From a virus, in IMG/VR virus record IMGVR_UViG_3300033153_005694, positions 19,028-83,027 of that record: a stretch of 64,000 bases of DNA, one strand, 5' to 3'. The notes beneath the pieces were generated by a model. It had not been told where the DNA came from and did no database searches. It worked only from the letters and a program-made list of their open reading frames with translations. Below are positions 50,109 through 58,769 of the stretch, one piece after another. Made by a program: the position numbers and the translations under genes. Position 1 is the first letter of the stretch. The number at the start of each line of letters is the position of its first letter.

Positions 50109-52379
50109 CTAGTAGAGCCTTACAGCTTGGTCTTTCAGCTTATTAATACGATCATCTGGCATTGCTCCCATATCTATAGCCCAAGCATCGTTGACATCGT
50201 CGATAAGTGTATGGACTTGTTCAATGGTAGCGCCAAGAAGTTTGGCATGTTGAACCATACGGTATATGTTACGAGAACCAGTACCAGGTGCTGCGTTGAA
50301 TGCGTAAGAGAACGTTTCAAGTTCGTCAGCTAGTTGGGCTTTAGATTGAGCAGGTGATAGAGGTTTGTCAGATTGATGCATAGTGGTACGCTCTTTAGCA
50401 GCCATTACAAAGTTACGGACTTCGAGAGGTGACGCGTCTATTACAGATAATACTGGACGGTTTGCATAGCTGAAGAAGATTTGAGATCGTGGTAATGGGT
50501 CTACTTGTAAAGCTAGATCATGAGCGACTATGGCTGTGAAGTGTTTCCAAGTTATGTTGTCGAGTTCAATAGGTGAGTCTAGTTCGATAAGAACACGGAA
50601 TTTGTACTCATTAGATGGATCGCTAGATAAAGCGATATGGTGGTTAAGGTCACCTAGCATGAAATGAGCCTCGGATGCTGATAAAGATGATTCGTCTACA
50701 TCGTAGACTAGCCATTTGGTACCACCGATGATGTTGTCTTTACCACGTACTCCGTTACGGAATTTAAATGGTGAATATGCGAAATCTTTGGTAAGTAGTT
50801 GACCTAAGTCTAAAAATGTAGTTTCAGCTACTTCAAAGCCATAGGCTGTGGTTACAGAGATATTGTGTTTAGCAGATCTAACGCGATCAGAATCGCCGCT
50901 AGTAATAGCATTATTGAGTTCGTCAGTATTGATTGGCTTAAATGAGATGCCCAGAACGTCAGTTTTGATAATAGGTTCATATTGAATTGCTCCTCCCTCG
51001 TTGATTACACTGTAGATACCGTCGGTATCATAACCAGCACATAAAGTTACAAGTTCTTGTAGTTTGGTTTTGGATGTAGATGTAGTAAAGCCTTGCTTTT
51101 TGATGTCGTGGACATTAATGATTGCTTTACCGTCAGCTTTGACTTCTGTTCGTAGGTAGTCTGCGAAACGTTCGTGGTCAGACTTAGATAAATCGTGTTC
51201 GAAAAGTTTCATATCTTCGGACAGTAGTTCGCTGAATCTGATGGCATCTATGTAGTGGTGTTGTTCGATGGTATTTGATTTATCGAAGATTGCAAATGCT
51301 CCAGCTAGTTTGATAGCTTTCCACTGAAGATGTCGTCTGATTAAGACGGATGTGGAATCTTGGTTTGGCATAATGTCAGCTAGGTCTGCATTGTAACGTT
51401 TGTATCGTCTGAATAGAAGTTTGGCTTCTGGAGATACTGCGATGTCTTGGCCTTTGGAAGATATGCCGAAGCTAGCTACAGACTTGATGTGTTCAGACAT
51501 TGCTATACGAGCTTGTTTAGCTTCGATCTCTAGATTGTCTTCGTAAGTGTCGGATTTCTCGAGTGTAGAGAATACAGGTTCAGGAATTCGTTCTGGAGTA
51601 TAGCAGAACCAAGATCTACGAGCTAGTTTAGACATGAAAGCGATATCGAACTTTTTCCTCGTGGTTGGGTCGTAAAGGATGTGGCCTGGTGAGCCTACAA
51701 ATAAGGCTGAAATTGGCTGGCCTTTGATGGCTCTAGTTCGGAATTCGATTCCGGCTGTGTAAATTGCCTCTTTGTCACCTGTATCGTAGACTTCGGATAG
51801 CAGTTTAATGTTGGCTTCCATATTGGGATTGTAAGCTAGTTCGTCTGAGAATTCACCTGAGTAAATAAAACCTGATGAGATACCTAGGTCTCCAATGTCT
51901 GTTAGGTGGACTGTAAGGCCCTTTTCAGTAGTAGGAGTGATATCGATAGGTGGAATGGGTTTAAGATACTGTTTGTAAGTATCGAACTCTGTGGCTTGAT
52001 CTTCGCCTGCGGCTTCAGCAGCTTTGATAGCTTCGTCAGTTACAAGTTGTTTACGGTGAGATTCGATCATTGCGAAACCATCTGCGAAACATTTACGAGC
52101 AGCTTTAACAGATGAATCTTTACCACCACCTGAACCGGTAACGATAAATGAGATTGCATTGATTGGGACTGAAGTGTCATCCCATAACATAATGTTACGC
52201 CTGAATTGTGAGGCAAAGTTTGTAAGTTGAGCTACAGCGATAGTTGCTTTCATTCGGTCATTAACAGTAGTAAAGACTATAGCATTTACGATACGTTGGA
52301 TGTGTGAGTTGAGGCCTGGAGTTAAAGCATCATATTGGTCAAGTACTTCTTTGTTTAAATCTAGCATACTGGGGTTCAT
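50109..52379 (-). CDS. DNA primase (N4 gp43-like)
   Basis: The 756-residue protein has a P-loop-like FIVTGSGGGKDSS (about 75-87), a DUF3987-like helicase-type middle (FIYSGEFSDELAY, FVGSPGHILYD), and a primase-polymerase-like C-terminal part with WLVYDVDESSLS (DxD), HHIALSSDPSNEYKFRVLIEL and FFSYANRPVLSV. Length and order match the N4 gp43 primase. It would lay RNA/DNA primers for the family A polymerase. Confidence 0.8.
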   Translation of the reverse strand: MNPSMLDLNKEVLDQYDALTPGLNSHIQRIVNAIVFTTVNDRMKATIAVAQLTNFASQFRRNIMLWDDTSVPINAISFIVTGSGGGKDSSVKAARKCFADGFAMIESHRKQLVTDEAIKAAEAAGEDQATEFDTYKQYLKPIPPIDITPTTEKGLTVHLTDIGDLGISSGFIYSGEFSDELAYNPNMEANIKLLSEVYDTGDKEAIYTAGIEFRTRAIKGQPISALFVGSPGHILYDPTTRKKFDIAFMSKLARRSWFCYTPERIPEPVFSTLEKSDTYEDNLEIEAKQARIAMSEHIKSVASFGISSKGQDIAVSPEAKLLFRRYKRYNADLADIMPNQDSTSVLIRRHLQWKAIKLAGAFAIFDKSNTIEQHHYIDAIRFSELLSEDMKLFEHDLSKSDHERFADYLRTEVKADGKAIINVHDIKKQGFTTSTSKTKLQELVTLCAGYDTDGIYSVINEGGAIQYEPIIKTDVLGISFKPINTDELNNAITSGDSDRVRSAKHNISVTTAYGFEVAETTFLDLGQLLTKDFAYSPFKFRNGVRGKDNIIGGTKWLVYDVDESSLSASEAHFMLGDLNHHIALSSDPSNEYKFRVLIELDSPIELDNITWKHFTAIVAHDLALQVDPLPRSQIFFSYANRPVLSVIDASPLEVRNFVMAAKERTTMHQSDKPLSPAQSKAQLADELETFSYAFNAAPGTGSRNIYRMVQHAKLLGATIEQVHTLIDDVNDAWAIDMGAMPDDRINKLKDQAVRLY

Positions 52380-52462
52380 TGGGTTCCTTTAAATAGAAAT
52401 TCTGGGTGGGTATTAGCAAGTTTTGGAAAATAATAGTCTTGTACGTTGTTAGTTAAGTCTAA
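52376..52462 (-). CDS. tagged small ORF without a standard start codon
   Basis: The frame DLTNNVQDYYFPKLAN, then THPEFLFKGTQ, ends at a TGA that overlaps the primase ATG. The tag is internal by four residues because the expected stop TAA reads TTT AAA. A TTA at 52460-52462 follows AAGGACC by 4 nt; no ATG, GTG or TTG exists. Probably a degenerating member of the tagged set. Confidence 0.35.
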   Translation of the reverse strand, partial: LDLTNNVQDYYFPKLANTHPEFLFKGTQ

Positions 52463-52793
52463 CGGGGTCCTTCGTGCAGGTTACTAAGTGTGTCAAAGAC
52501 TCTACAATTTCGAGTTTAATCTCTTTTGCAGTTGGTAAGTTAGGTATGTATCTAATAGTGATTTTGATAGGTATGTGGAATAGCACTTCGGCTGAGGCTA
52601 TTGCTGTCTCCGTTATACTTTTCTATAAGTTCTAAAGTAGTTCCGGTTGGAAAGATTAAAGCTATAGTTAATTGGTTTATTGTGGGGCATTAAAATTATA
52701 AGAGCCAGGGTCATATCGCCCTTTTTGATATTTGTATTTTACTTTGTAGTCTATTATACAATTAGGAATTAAAATATATCCTGTTATTGTCAT
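52449..52793 (-). pseudogene. frameshifted small gene
   Basis: An ATG behind AAAGGACACTT opens MTITGYILIPNCIIDYKVKY to FNAPQ and TAA (52677-52679). Coding-like sequence continues in another frame (NQLTIALIFPTGTTLELIEK) and then returns to the first frame (TETAIASAEVLFHIPIKITI to DPVRLN). Two compensating shifts about 100 nt apart would give one 110-residue protein. It could instead be three tiny overlapping ORFs. Confidence 0.4.
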
Positions 52794-52802
52794 AAGTGTC
52801 CT

Positions 52803-53054
52803 TTATAGTTTGAACTTGACTAAGTCCTCTTGTTTGATCATTGTGTTATTGTATGTGAGGTAGCCATCTGCTAAGTCAAGGTTGTCCATTAGTTGATTAA
52901 GCCATTGTTTTATTAGTGGTATTTCCTGTGGGTTTAGAGGTTGTATAAACATAGGATGTACTTTGTAAGTAATATTAAGATATTCGATCTTATCATTGAT
53001 AGGTTCTCCTATATTAACACGTTGTCCATTGATTTTGATAATTAATTCATTCAT
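52803..53054 (-). CDS. hypothetical protein (83 aa)
   Basis: MNELIIKINGQRVNIGEPIN begins a beta-helix mix with EIPLIKQWLNQLMDNLDLAD and ends LVKFKL. It overlaps a 29-residue membrane peptide gene by 8 nt. No function known. Confidence 0.62.
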   Translation of the reverse strand: MNELIIKINGQRVNIGEPINDKIEYLNITYKVHPMFIQPLNPQEIPLIKQWLNQLMDNLDLADGYLTYNNTMIKQEDLVKFKL

Positions 53055-53136
53055 TATAGTCGTCTTGTATTTCTAATATTGTGACTAGGATTATAATATT
53101 GATTGCAAAAAAGATTGCTAAGGCTATAGGTGTCAT
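53047..53136 (-). CDS. 29-residue membrane peptide next to lysozyme
   Basis: MTPIALAIFFAINIIILVTI followed by LEIQDDYNE is a single transmembrane helix with an acidic tail. It joins the lysozyme stop by ATGA overlap and the next gene by an 8-nt overlap. A holin, spanin fragment or lysozyme regulator is possible from context. Confidence 0.55.
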   Translation of the reverse strand: MTPIALAIFFAINIIILVTILEIQDDYNE

Positions 53137-53591
53137 TTGTAATTCCTCATAAGGTTGAATAAGTATTTTGATCTTGTTTTAGTTTGTTTGAACCAAAGAG
53201 AGTTTTTCATTTCTAAAGCTGCTTTCGTCCAATTATGCCTGCTGAGTTGATAATGCATTTTACGGAATTTATGGAATCCGTTGATGCCTACATTATAAGT
53301 CATATCTAGTATGACTGTTTTAGGGATGTAAGGTAAATGTGCATACCAAGGATAGATCTCATCTAGGCTTTTATCTATGATTGTTAGCCTGGAATGTAAG
53401 AGGTAAGTTGCTTCTGCTTTTGTAATATAGGAGAGGTTAGTACCCCAGCCTATTGAATAAGTATGGGTGTCTTTGTAGACATGAGTACTGTAACCCTCAT
53501 GCTTTTTGATAAGTTCTACTGATAGTTCAGTTGGAGCTGCTTTTGCATAGATAGCTAATAGGATTAAAAGAGTATAGATAGCTGTTCGCAT
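53133..53591 (-). CDS. secreted GH24 lysozyme (endolysin)
   Basis: The 152-residue protein has a cleavable signal peptide (hydrophobic residues 4-16, then AKAAPTE) and a T4-type catalytic core: Glu in KKHEGYSTHVYKD, Asp nine residues later, and YSIGWGTN where T4 has the catalytic Thr, so here Ser. MTYNVGINGF is the typical later helix. It cuts peptidoglycan. A signal peptide implies export by the host Sec system, with holin only timing release. Confidence 0.88.
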   Translation of the reverse strand: MRTAIYTLLILLAIYAKAAPTELSVELIKKHEGYSTHVYKDTHTYSIGWGTNLSYITKAEATYLLHSRLTIIDKSLDEIYPWYAHLPYIPKTVILDMTYNVGINGFHKFRKMHYQLSRHNWTKAALEMKNSLWFKQTKTRSKYLFNLMRNYK

Positions 53592-53599
53592 AATAGTCC

Positions 53600-54466
53600 T
53601 TAGATTAAGTGTTCGGGGTAAGTATCGATAACAACTTGCGGTATTTCGATAGTTGGGTATGGAGGATAAGTATGTCGACCTGCTATAGCTACTATAGAAT
53701 TAATATGGTTATCCCATTGTTTTTTGGTGTTTTGTCCACGAGTTGCTGTGTATAGTTGCAGTTCGGGAGAGAAGTGGGGTAATGGCAGGATTTTGGTATG
53801 TGATTTGATGAGAAAATCATAGATTTTTAAGCGTTGATTAGCAGGTAACTGGTCAATGGCTTTGATGATGTATGGAACGTAAAACATATTAACGCTCATA
53901 AATGTGCGGATTTGAAAACCGACTGTAGATTTTACCTTTTTTTCGTAGTAATGAGGTATTCTTTCATCCCAACGATATACAAGTTTGTTTAATGCTGTTT
54001 GAAATTTGGTGAAATCTAGTGTTTGTTTCTTTTGGTAAATGTATTTAGTAAGTCGGCTAAGAGTATTTGATTGAAATTTGTCTAGTTCGAAATATAGGTC
54101 ATCGTGAAATGTTGGGTGTTGGTATAGAGTGCCCTCTGGTAGCATTGCTTGACGAGATTTGTTTAAGTCAAAATCTGCAAGGATTTGTTCGGGAGTACCA
54201 AATTGGTTGACGATGAGTTGGATGTCGTAGTGGTCAATGATTGGAGCTTTAGAAGGTATAACACCTGAGCTATTTTTGTAAGTATGGGCGTTGCTAGTGG
54301 TATAATCAGCTTCGCCGAACTGTTTGATTACAGTACTTGCGGTATGCTGGTCAATAAAATAGATGTCGATGTCTTTGGCTTTATCGAGTAAAGAACCGCC
54401 AGCTATAAACCAGCCAGATGGTGGAAGTAACTGTTTGAGTTTGTTGAAGTGCTCAGGTTTGATCAT
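53600..54466 (-). CDS. nucleotidyltransferase-fold protein with C-terminal YPEHLI tag
   Basis: The 288-residue protein shows the nucleotidyltransferase signature WFIAGGSLLDKAKDIDIYFID (GG/S and DxD, about residues 18-38) and a third acidic residue around IIDHYDIQLIV (about 77-87). This is the fold of CCA-adding and minor nucleotidyltransferases. The substrate is unknown. It is the largest protein with the shared tag (VVIDTYPEHLI). Confidence 0.75.
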   Translation of the reverse strand: MIKPEHFNKLKQLLPPSGWFIAGGSLLDKAKDIDIYFIDQHTASTVIKQFGEADYTTSNAHTYKNSSGVIPSKAPIIDHYDIQLIVNQFGTPEQILADFDLNKSRQAMLPEGTLYQHPTFHDDLYFELDKFQSNTLSRLTKYIYQKKQTLDFTKFQTALNKLVYRWDERIPHYYEKKVKSTVGFQIRTFMSVNMFYVPYIIKAIDQLPANQRLKIYDFLIKSHTKILPLPHFSPELQLYTATRGQNTKKQWDNHINSIVAIAGRHTYPPYPTIEIPQVVIDTYPEHLI

Positions 54467-54720
54467 AGGAATAACTCCGGATAGGTGTCAAGAAGCTCTT
54501 GCTGGCTTGTAAAGCTGTAAAGAAGAGTAAAATTTTTACCAAGAGCTTGCTCAATAGGCTTGCCAGTATTACTATTTTGATTAAAGTGTGAAGGACCAGA
54601 AAAATCGTAAGCTAAAGTGTTTGTTATGGTACTACAACGGGTACTAGATGCATAATCAGGAGTACGAACCAATATAAAAGAATTAGGTGTATTTTTAACT
54701 TGAATTAAATGATATTGCAT
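54463..54720 (-). CDS. hypothetical protein (85 aa) with C-terminal YPELFL tag
   Basis: The protein starts MQYHLIQVKNTPNSFILVRT, beta-rich, and ends QQELLDTYPELFL. The stop overlaps the nucleotidyltransferase ATG (ATGA). Confidence 0.62.
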   Translation of the reverse strand: MQYHLIQVKNTPNSFILVRTPDYASSTRCSTITNTLAYDFSGPSHFNQNSNTGKPIEQALGKNFTLLYSFTSQQELLDTYPELFL

Positions 54721-54751
54721 AAAGGCTCCTAAAAGGGTAATTTAAAATAAC

Positions 54752-55048
54752 TTACTCGATCTTAGTAACTATTTTCTTGAATAGCTTTTTATTGTTTAGA
54801 TCTTTGTCGAAGTTTGATAGCTTCATATAGTTGTCAAAGTTGTCATCTTTTTTCGATTTTAAGAAAGCAGCTAAGATTTCGATGTCTGTACCATATAAGT
54901 ATGCTAATAGTGGTAAAGCGTCTTCAGAAGATTCTGATTTAATGTATTTAGTAAATAAGTTGTTGGCAAGTTCTGTCTTTTGAATAGCTTCCTGGTTTGC
55001 GATAAGCTTATTGATATGATTACCAATTTTCTCAGGGTTTTTAACCAA
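54752..55048 (-). CDS. hypothetical helical protein (98 aa)
   Basis: A Lys/Asn/Asp-rich helical protein starting MVKNPEKIGNHINKLIANQE and ending KIVTKIE. It overlaps the AAA ATPase gene by 8 nt, so it may be its small partner. There is no tag. Confidence 0.62.
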   Translation of the reverse strand: MVKNPEKIGNHINKLIANQEAIQKTELANNLFTKYIKSESSEDALPLLAYLYGTDIEILAAFLKSKKDDNFDNYMKLSNFDKDLNNKKLFKKIVTKIE

Positions 55049-55943
55049 TACAACCTTTAAAGATTTGGAATTGAACTACGTCTGGGATCTTGTCGATTTT
55101 GTCTACGAATGACGCAAGTTTAGTCCAAGATCTAGGTGTTGCCCCAACTCCGCCATCTGCAGGTGTCCAATGGATTCTGTCTGGATGTTCAGCGATGAAA
55201 TCTCTAACGATTGAGTTGACGTTAGCTGTTCTAGCCCAATCTAGCCATGCAGTTGCATCTGCTTCCACAGTACAGTGGGTAAACCTGTCTAGAAGTGCTG
55301 GATCGAAGGTGTTAACCGTGTAGTCTTGATCTGCAGGATTGATGGCTGCGACTACAAATGTAGGTTTACCATCAACTATTGGTAGTAAGTGTGAGTGTAA
55401 ACGTTTGTCAAGAACTAATTGAAGGCTGGCATTTAGAATGTCAACTGGTGCTCTGTTGAATTCGTCTAAAAAGATTACAGATCTTTTGGCTTTGCTGTAA
55501 GTGATAAGGTCTTGAGTGATTAAATGTAGCATGTCATTGATCTCGCCTGTAAATTCGCAATATAGGGCATTTAGAGATGCTCTATCGATAGATGAACTAG
55601 TGTCTATTCTGTCGATTACAAATGATTTGATTTCGTCAGATGCGAAGCTTAAGTCATCGAAGTTGACTGATGGTGGGAATGCAGCATTTATAACCCTATT
55701 GTACCAGTCTGCTCCTGCCCATACAGTAGTTATCTGACCACCAACTTCAGCAGTTCTAGGCATACCCATTAAATCGGATACGTCCATAAGAGATAAGATT
55801 AAAGTTTCACAATGTAAGTCTTGCTCTGTAGCGAATTGTTTAACTATGTCTGATTTTCCAAGACCATGTAGGCCAGTTATTAGTGGTGCAGCATCTACGA
55901 TGTGGCATGCTTCTACGAAGCTTTTTGTCTCATTTATTGTCAT
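55041..55943 (-). CDS. MoxR-type AAA ATPase (N4 gp24-like)
   Basis: The 300-residue protein has Walker A TGLHGLGKSDIVKQF, Walker B SVIFLDEFNRAP, and a sensor-like FVVAAINPADQDYTV followed by DPALLDRFTHC, the MoxR/RavA arrangement. MoxR ATPases act with VWA partners as chaperone-like remodelling machines. N4 has the same neighbouring pair (gp24/gp25). The partner is at 56234. Confidence 0.9.
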   Translation of the reverse strand: MTINETKSFVEACHIVDAAPLITGLHGLGKSDIVKQFATEQDLHCETLILSLMDVSDLMGMPRTAEVGGQITTVWAGADWYNRVINAAFPPSVNFDDLSFASDEIKSFVIDRIDTSSSIDRASLNALYCEFTGEINDMLHLITQDLITYSKAKRSVIFLDEFNRAPVDILNASLQLVLDKRLHSHLLPIVDGKPTFVVAAINPADQDYTVNTFDPALLDRFTHCTVEADATAWLDWARTANVNSIVRDFIAEHPDRIHWTPADGGVGATPRSWTKLASFVDKIDKIPDVVQFQIFKGCIG

Positions 55944-55968
55944 TTGGTGTTCCTTTTGTTGTTGTGTA

Positions 55969-56231
55969 CTATATTAGCAATTCTGGGTTTGATTGTTTAA
56001 GGTGTTCGGCTAAAGTTTGTGTTAAGTTTTCACCGTTGTTACAGCTAGGTTGAAGTTTGCAGGCTTGGCAAGGGATTCCTTGGCATATGGCATAGATTGA
56101 GCCTTTGTCACGATCTAGTTCAATTTGGTAACAGAATGGGTCGATGTCTGTTTTCTTGAATTTTTTGCGAGATTTCTTGTCATCTTTATAGACGATGTAT
56201 AAGGGAAATCGCCGATTTGTGAAGTAATCAT
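55969..56231 (-). CDS. Cys-rich tagged ORF lacking an in-frame start
   Basis: The frame DYFTNRRFPLYIVYKDDKKS, then FCYQIELDRDKGSIYAICQG, IPCQACKLQPSC and HLKQSNPELLI is clearly protein-like. The ATG at 56229-56231 next to the VWA stop is one base out of frame with it. A one-base indel, a shift event or a TTA start would connect them. The cluster C-x4-C-x2-C-x5-C may bind a metal. Confidence 0.45.
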
Positions 56232-56233
56232 AG

Positions 56234-57436
56234 TTATTCTTTAAGCTGGAATGCTGTCATTTTGCCTTTGTTCATTGAGTCCATGATTTGGCCATTGGCT
56301 TCGATTAACCAGATAATTCGCTTGTTAAGTTTAGCGAATACTTCGACGTCTGAGGTGTCAAGGTAACCGTCTGTAGTAATTACTATAGCGTTGTAGTCAA
56401 GTCTATACTCTTTGGCTTTGTTGATTGCTGGAGATAAGTAAGTACCACCTGCTGCTTTACGTTCAACGATTTTGGTGTTTTTCTTCAGTTCTTCGGGTTT
56501 GCTAGGTTGTGTGCTGATTTGAATAAGTTTGACTGCAGATTGAGTTACGTCACAAATATGTCGAACTTCGCCCCATAAGTGTAGAAGAGCGTCGTCAGAT
56601 ACTGAACCTGATACGTCGGATACGATGAGTAGGTCAAATATACGGTCTTTAGTTCGACCTTTGAGCCATTCGAAGTCTGGTAGTCGTCTGTCAGGTCTCA
56701 TCGTAGTTTTGCGAGAACCTACACGTTTGTTGCCTACTATGTTTCGAAGGACTTTACGCCAATCTAGTTCACGTTTGTGGGTGAATAGGTCAAGCCAATT
56801 GCTGATTGCGTTAGGTATAGTACCACGAGATTTCTGGGTGCTAGAGATTGACTTTTCGATCATGTTTTTGGTAATGTCATCTTGTAGTTCTGGATCACCT
56901 TGAGACTCATCCCATTTAGAATGTGCTCCACCTGGAGTTCCTGAGCCTTGGTTTTGTTGGTCTTTGGGTGGTAATTGGTCTTTGTCGAGGTATTCGTAGT
57001 ATTGTTCAGCAGACTTGTTGTTTGGTGTTTTCTTCTTTGAAGGAAAGTTATCAGGATAAATACAGCCGTTTGGTAGATGTGTACGATCGATAGCTTGATT
57101 GATTGCACAGTCTGTTGCGTAGTTGAAAGCCTGGGGATCTCTGTCTTGCCGTCTGTAGATGTGGCCATTTAAGATGTGTAGCATTTCGTGTTTAAGAATA
57201 CCTAGTCGTTGAACAAGTGGGAATTTGTTGAATTCGTCAGGGTTGATAAATAGGTTGTAGTGATCTAGATAAAAATTGACACTGGCAGGTGCGGGTAAAG
57301 ATTTGTCATATTGGACTTTACATTGAGCAATCATGTGAGTGTAGAATAGGTAAGTTTGGGAATATTGAGATTGGATAGCTATCATATTACTGATAGCTTC
57401 TTCAAATCCATATTTGTCAGCTGGAGTGATTTGCAT
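56234..57436 (-). CDS. VWA protein with N-terminal metallopeptidase-like domain (N4 gp25-like)
   Basis: The 400-residue protein has KHEMLHILNGHIYRR (HExxH, about residues 77-92) typical of DUF2201-type metallopeptidase domains. A flexible Gln/Gly/Pro-rich linker (about 150-185) follows, then a VWA domain with MIDAS LIVSDVSGSVSDD (DxSxS) and VITTDGYLD. It pairs with the MoxR ATPase. The machine might remodel or cleave a host or phage complex. Confidence 0.88.
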   Translation of the reverse strand: MQITPADKYGFEEAISNMIAIQSQYSQTYLFYTHMIAQCKVQYDKSLPAPASVNFYLDHYNLFINPDEFNKFPLVQRLGILKHEMLHILNGHIYRRQDRDPQAFNYATDCAINQAIDRTHLPNGCIYPDNFPSKKKTPNNKSAEQYYEYLDKDQLPPKDQQNQGSGTPGGAHSKWDESQGDPELQDDITKNMIEKSISSTQKSRGTIPNAISNWLDLFTHKRELDWRKVLRNIVGNKRVGSRKTTMRPDRRLPDFEWLKGRTKDRIFDLLIVSDVSGSVSDDALLHLWGEVRHICDVTQSAVKLIQISTQPSKPEELKKNTKIVERKAAGGTYLSPAINKAKEYRLDYNAIVITTDGYLDTSDVEVFAKLNKRIIWLIEANGQIMDSMNKGKMTAFQLKE

Positions 57437-57437
57437 G

Positions 57438-58091
57438 TTAGTCCTTTAAAGTAGTGGGTAGTGTTCCAATGAATGGTTCACAGTAGTAGTATCTACCATG
57501 AGGTTTAGTAAGATATTTATGTGTATGATTATCCATTTTCATAAGTTGTAATAATTGTGGTTGATCTTCTGATGAATGCCAAAACCAACACCATTCGTTT
57601 GGTTGTGGTTGCCAGGGTTTAATATCTGATATAAGGATTATGCCTTTTAAATTATTACCTTTTAATGTGACTGTATCATGTCCTATAGGAGCGCTAATTA
57701 CTTGTTTTATAATTCTGGGATTTTTACATGTAGTAATCTCAACCCAATCACCAACTTTGAATTGTGGTTCGTCGGGTTTGATTCTACAGTAACTTGGTAC
57801 ATAGTTTAACATGTCAATATTATTTGAATTTTTCCATTCAGGATAAGATTGTTTATTAACATTTACTTGAATAGTTTTACCTTCAGCTAATGCTTTACGC
57901 AATTCAACATATTCGTCGTTGATGATGTAAGTACAATCTTCGATAGTTCCAGCAAAGAATGTTGAAGGTTCGTCATAATCAATAGTAAGCCATTGTGGTA
58001 TAGTATCATCAGGATAATAACCTAATAGTTTTCCGCCATTAAGCCAGTGTTCGAATTCAAGTTTGTATTTATTGATTATGTCTTTATTCAT
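57438..58091 (-). CDS. hypothetical protein with KOW/SH3-like segment (217 aa)
   Basis: The N-terminal part (LEFEHWLNGGKLLGYYPDDT, DYDEPSTFFAGTIEDCTYI) resembles small phage host-takeover or accessory proteins. A central FKVGDWVEITTC segment and NEWCWFWHSSEDQP look like SH3-type repeats. It ends LPTTLKD, 1 nt before the VWA ATG. Function unknown. Confidence 0.6.
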   Translation of the reverse strand: MNKDIINKYKLEFEHWLNGGKLLGYYPDDTIPQWLTIDYDEPSTFFAGTIEDCTYIINDEYVELRKALAEGKTIQVNVNKQSYPEWKNSNNIDMLNYVPSYCRIKPDEPQFKVGDWVEITTCKNPRIIKQVISAPIGHDTVTLKGNNLKGIILISDIKPWQPQPNEWCWFWHSSEDQPQLLQLMKMDNHTHKYLTKPHGRYYYCEPFIGTLPTTLKD

Positions 58092-58100
58092 GGTTGTCCT

Positions 58101-58331
58101 TTAAATTAATAGTTCTGGATAGTTTGTAGAGTTGAATTTGCGATAATCTTTGATTGTTGTAATTAACATATGGCCTTCTTCTTGTAGCTTTTCGATATTT
58201 ACAGTAGAGTTGTAACAAAGTGTTGTGGCAGTAATCTCATTTAATGTACACCAAGTGGAATTGGCTGTTTTAGAACATACCCAATAAGGTTTTTGTGGAT
58301 TGTTTTTAATATTACAAAGTATATAGTACAT
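58101..58331 (-). CDS. hypothetical protein (76 aa) with C-terminal YPELLI tag
   Basis: MYYILCNIKNNPQKPYWVCS opens a beta-rich protein with three Cys and the end KFNSTNYPELLI. Its gap to the next gene is 9 nt. Confidence 0.62.
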   Translation of the reverse strand: MYYILCNIKNNPQKPYWVCSKTANSTWCTLNEITATTLCYNSTVNIEKLQEEGHMLITTIKDYRKFNSTNYPELLI

Positions 58332-58339
58332 AAAAATCC

Positions 58340-58762
58340 TTAGATAAGTAATTCTGGTTTGTGTCGGCGTAAATAGTCTACGACTTCACTAGGTAAATCT
58401 TGCGGAGTAAAATCTTGTATGTGGGAATCTACAGACTCTGAATAATAGCCGTTAGATGAGTCATGCCATTTGATGTCTACATAGCCTTTGATAGTGGCTA
58501 GAGTGTAGAATGTCCAAGTTTCGGATTCACCATAGTTGGTATCGGCATGGTACACTTTTTTGTCAACACGAAGTAGTGGATTGTAGAGTAGATTATCAAG
58601 ATTACCGACTATATCGTCAATAACAACTTCCTCGCAGCAATCTTGGTCATGTCGTATAGTGACTACTTTGCCGTTAGCTAGATAAAACTTGATGTTATCA
58701 TCTAGGTCTTCGCTACGTGTAAGTTTGATATAGATAGGTATCTGGTTTTTAAGGTTTTGCAT
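58340..58762 (-). CDS. hypothetical protein (140 aa) with C-terminal KPELLI tag
   Basis: Acidic, with a Cys pair in DQDCCEEVVIDDIVG and an aromatic GESETWTFYTLATIKGYVD segment. It ends VVDYLRRHKPELLI, where Lys takes the Tyr position. Confidence 0.62.
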   Translation of the reverse strand: MQNLKNQIPIYIKLTRSEDLDDNIKFYLANGKVVTIRHDQDCCEEVVIDDIVGNLDNLLYNPLLRVDKKVYHADTNYGESETWTFYTLATIKGYVDIKWHDSSNGYYSESVDSHIQDFTPQDLPSEVVDYLRRHKPELLI

Positions 58763-58769
58763 AGTAGTC

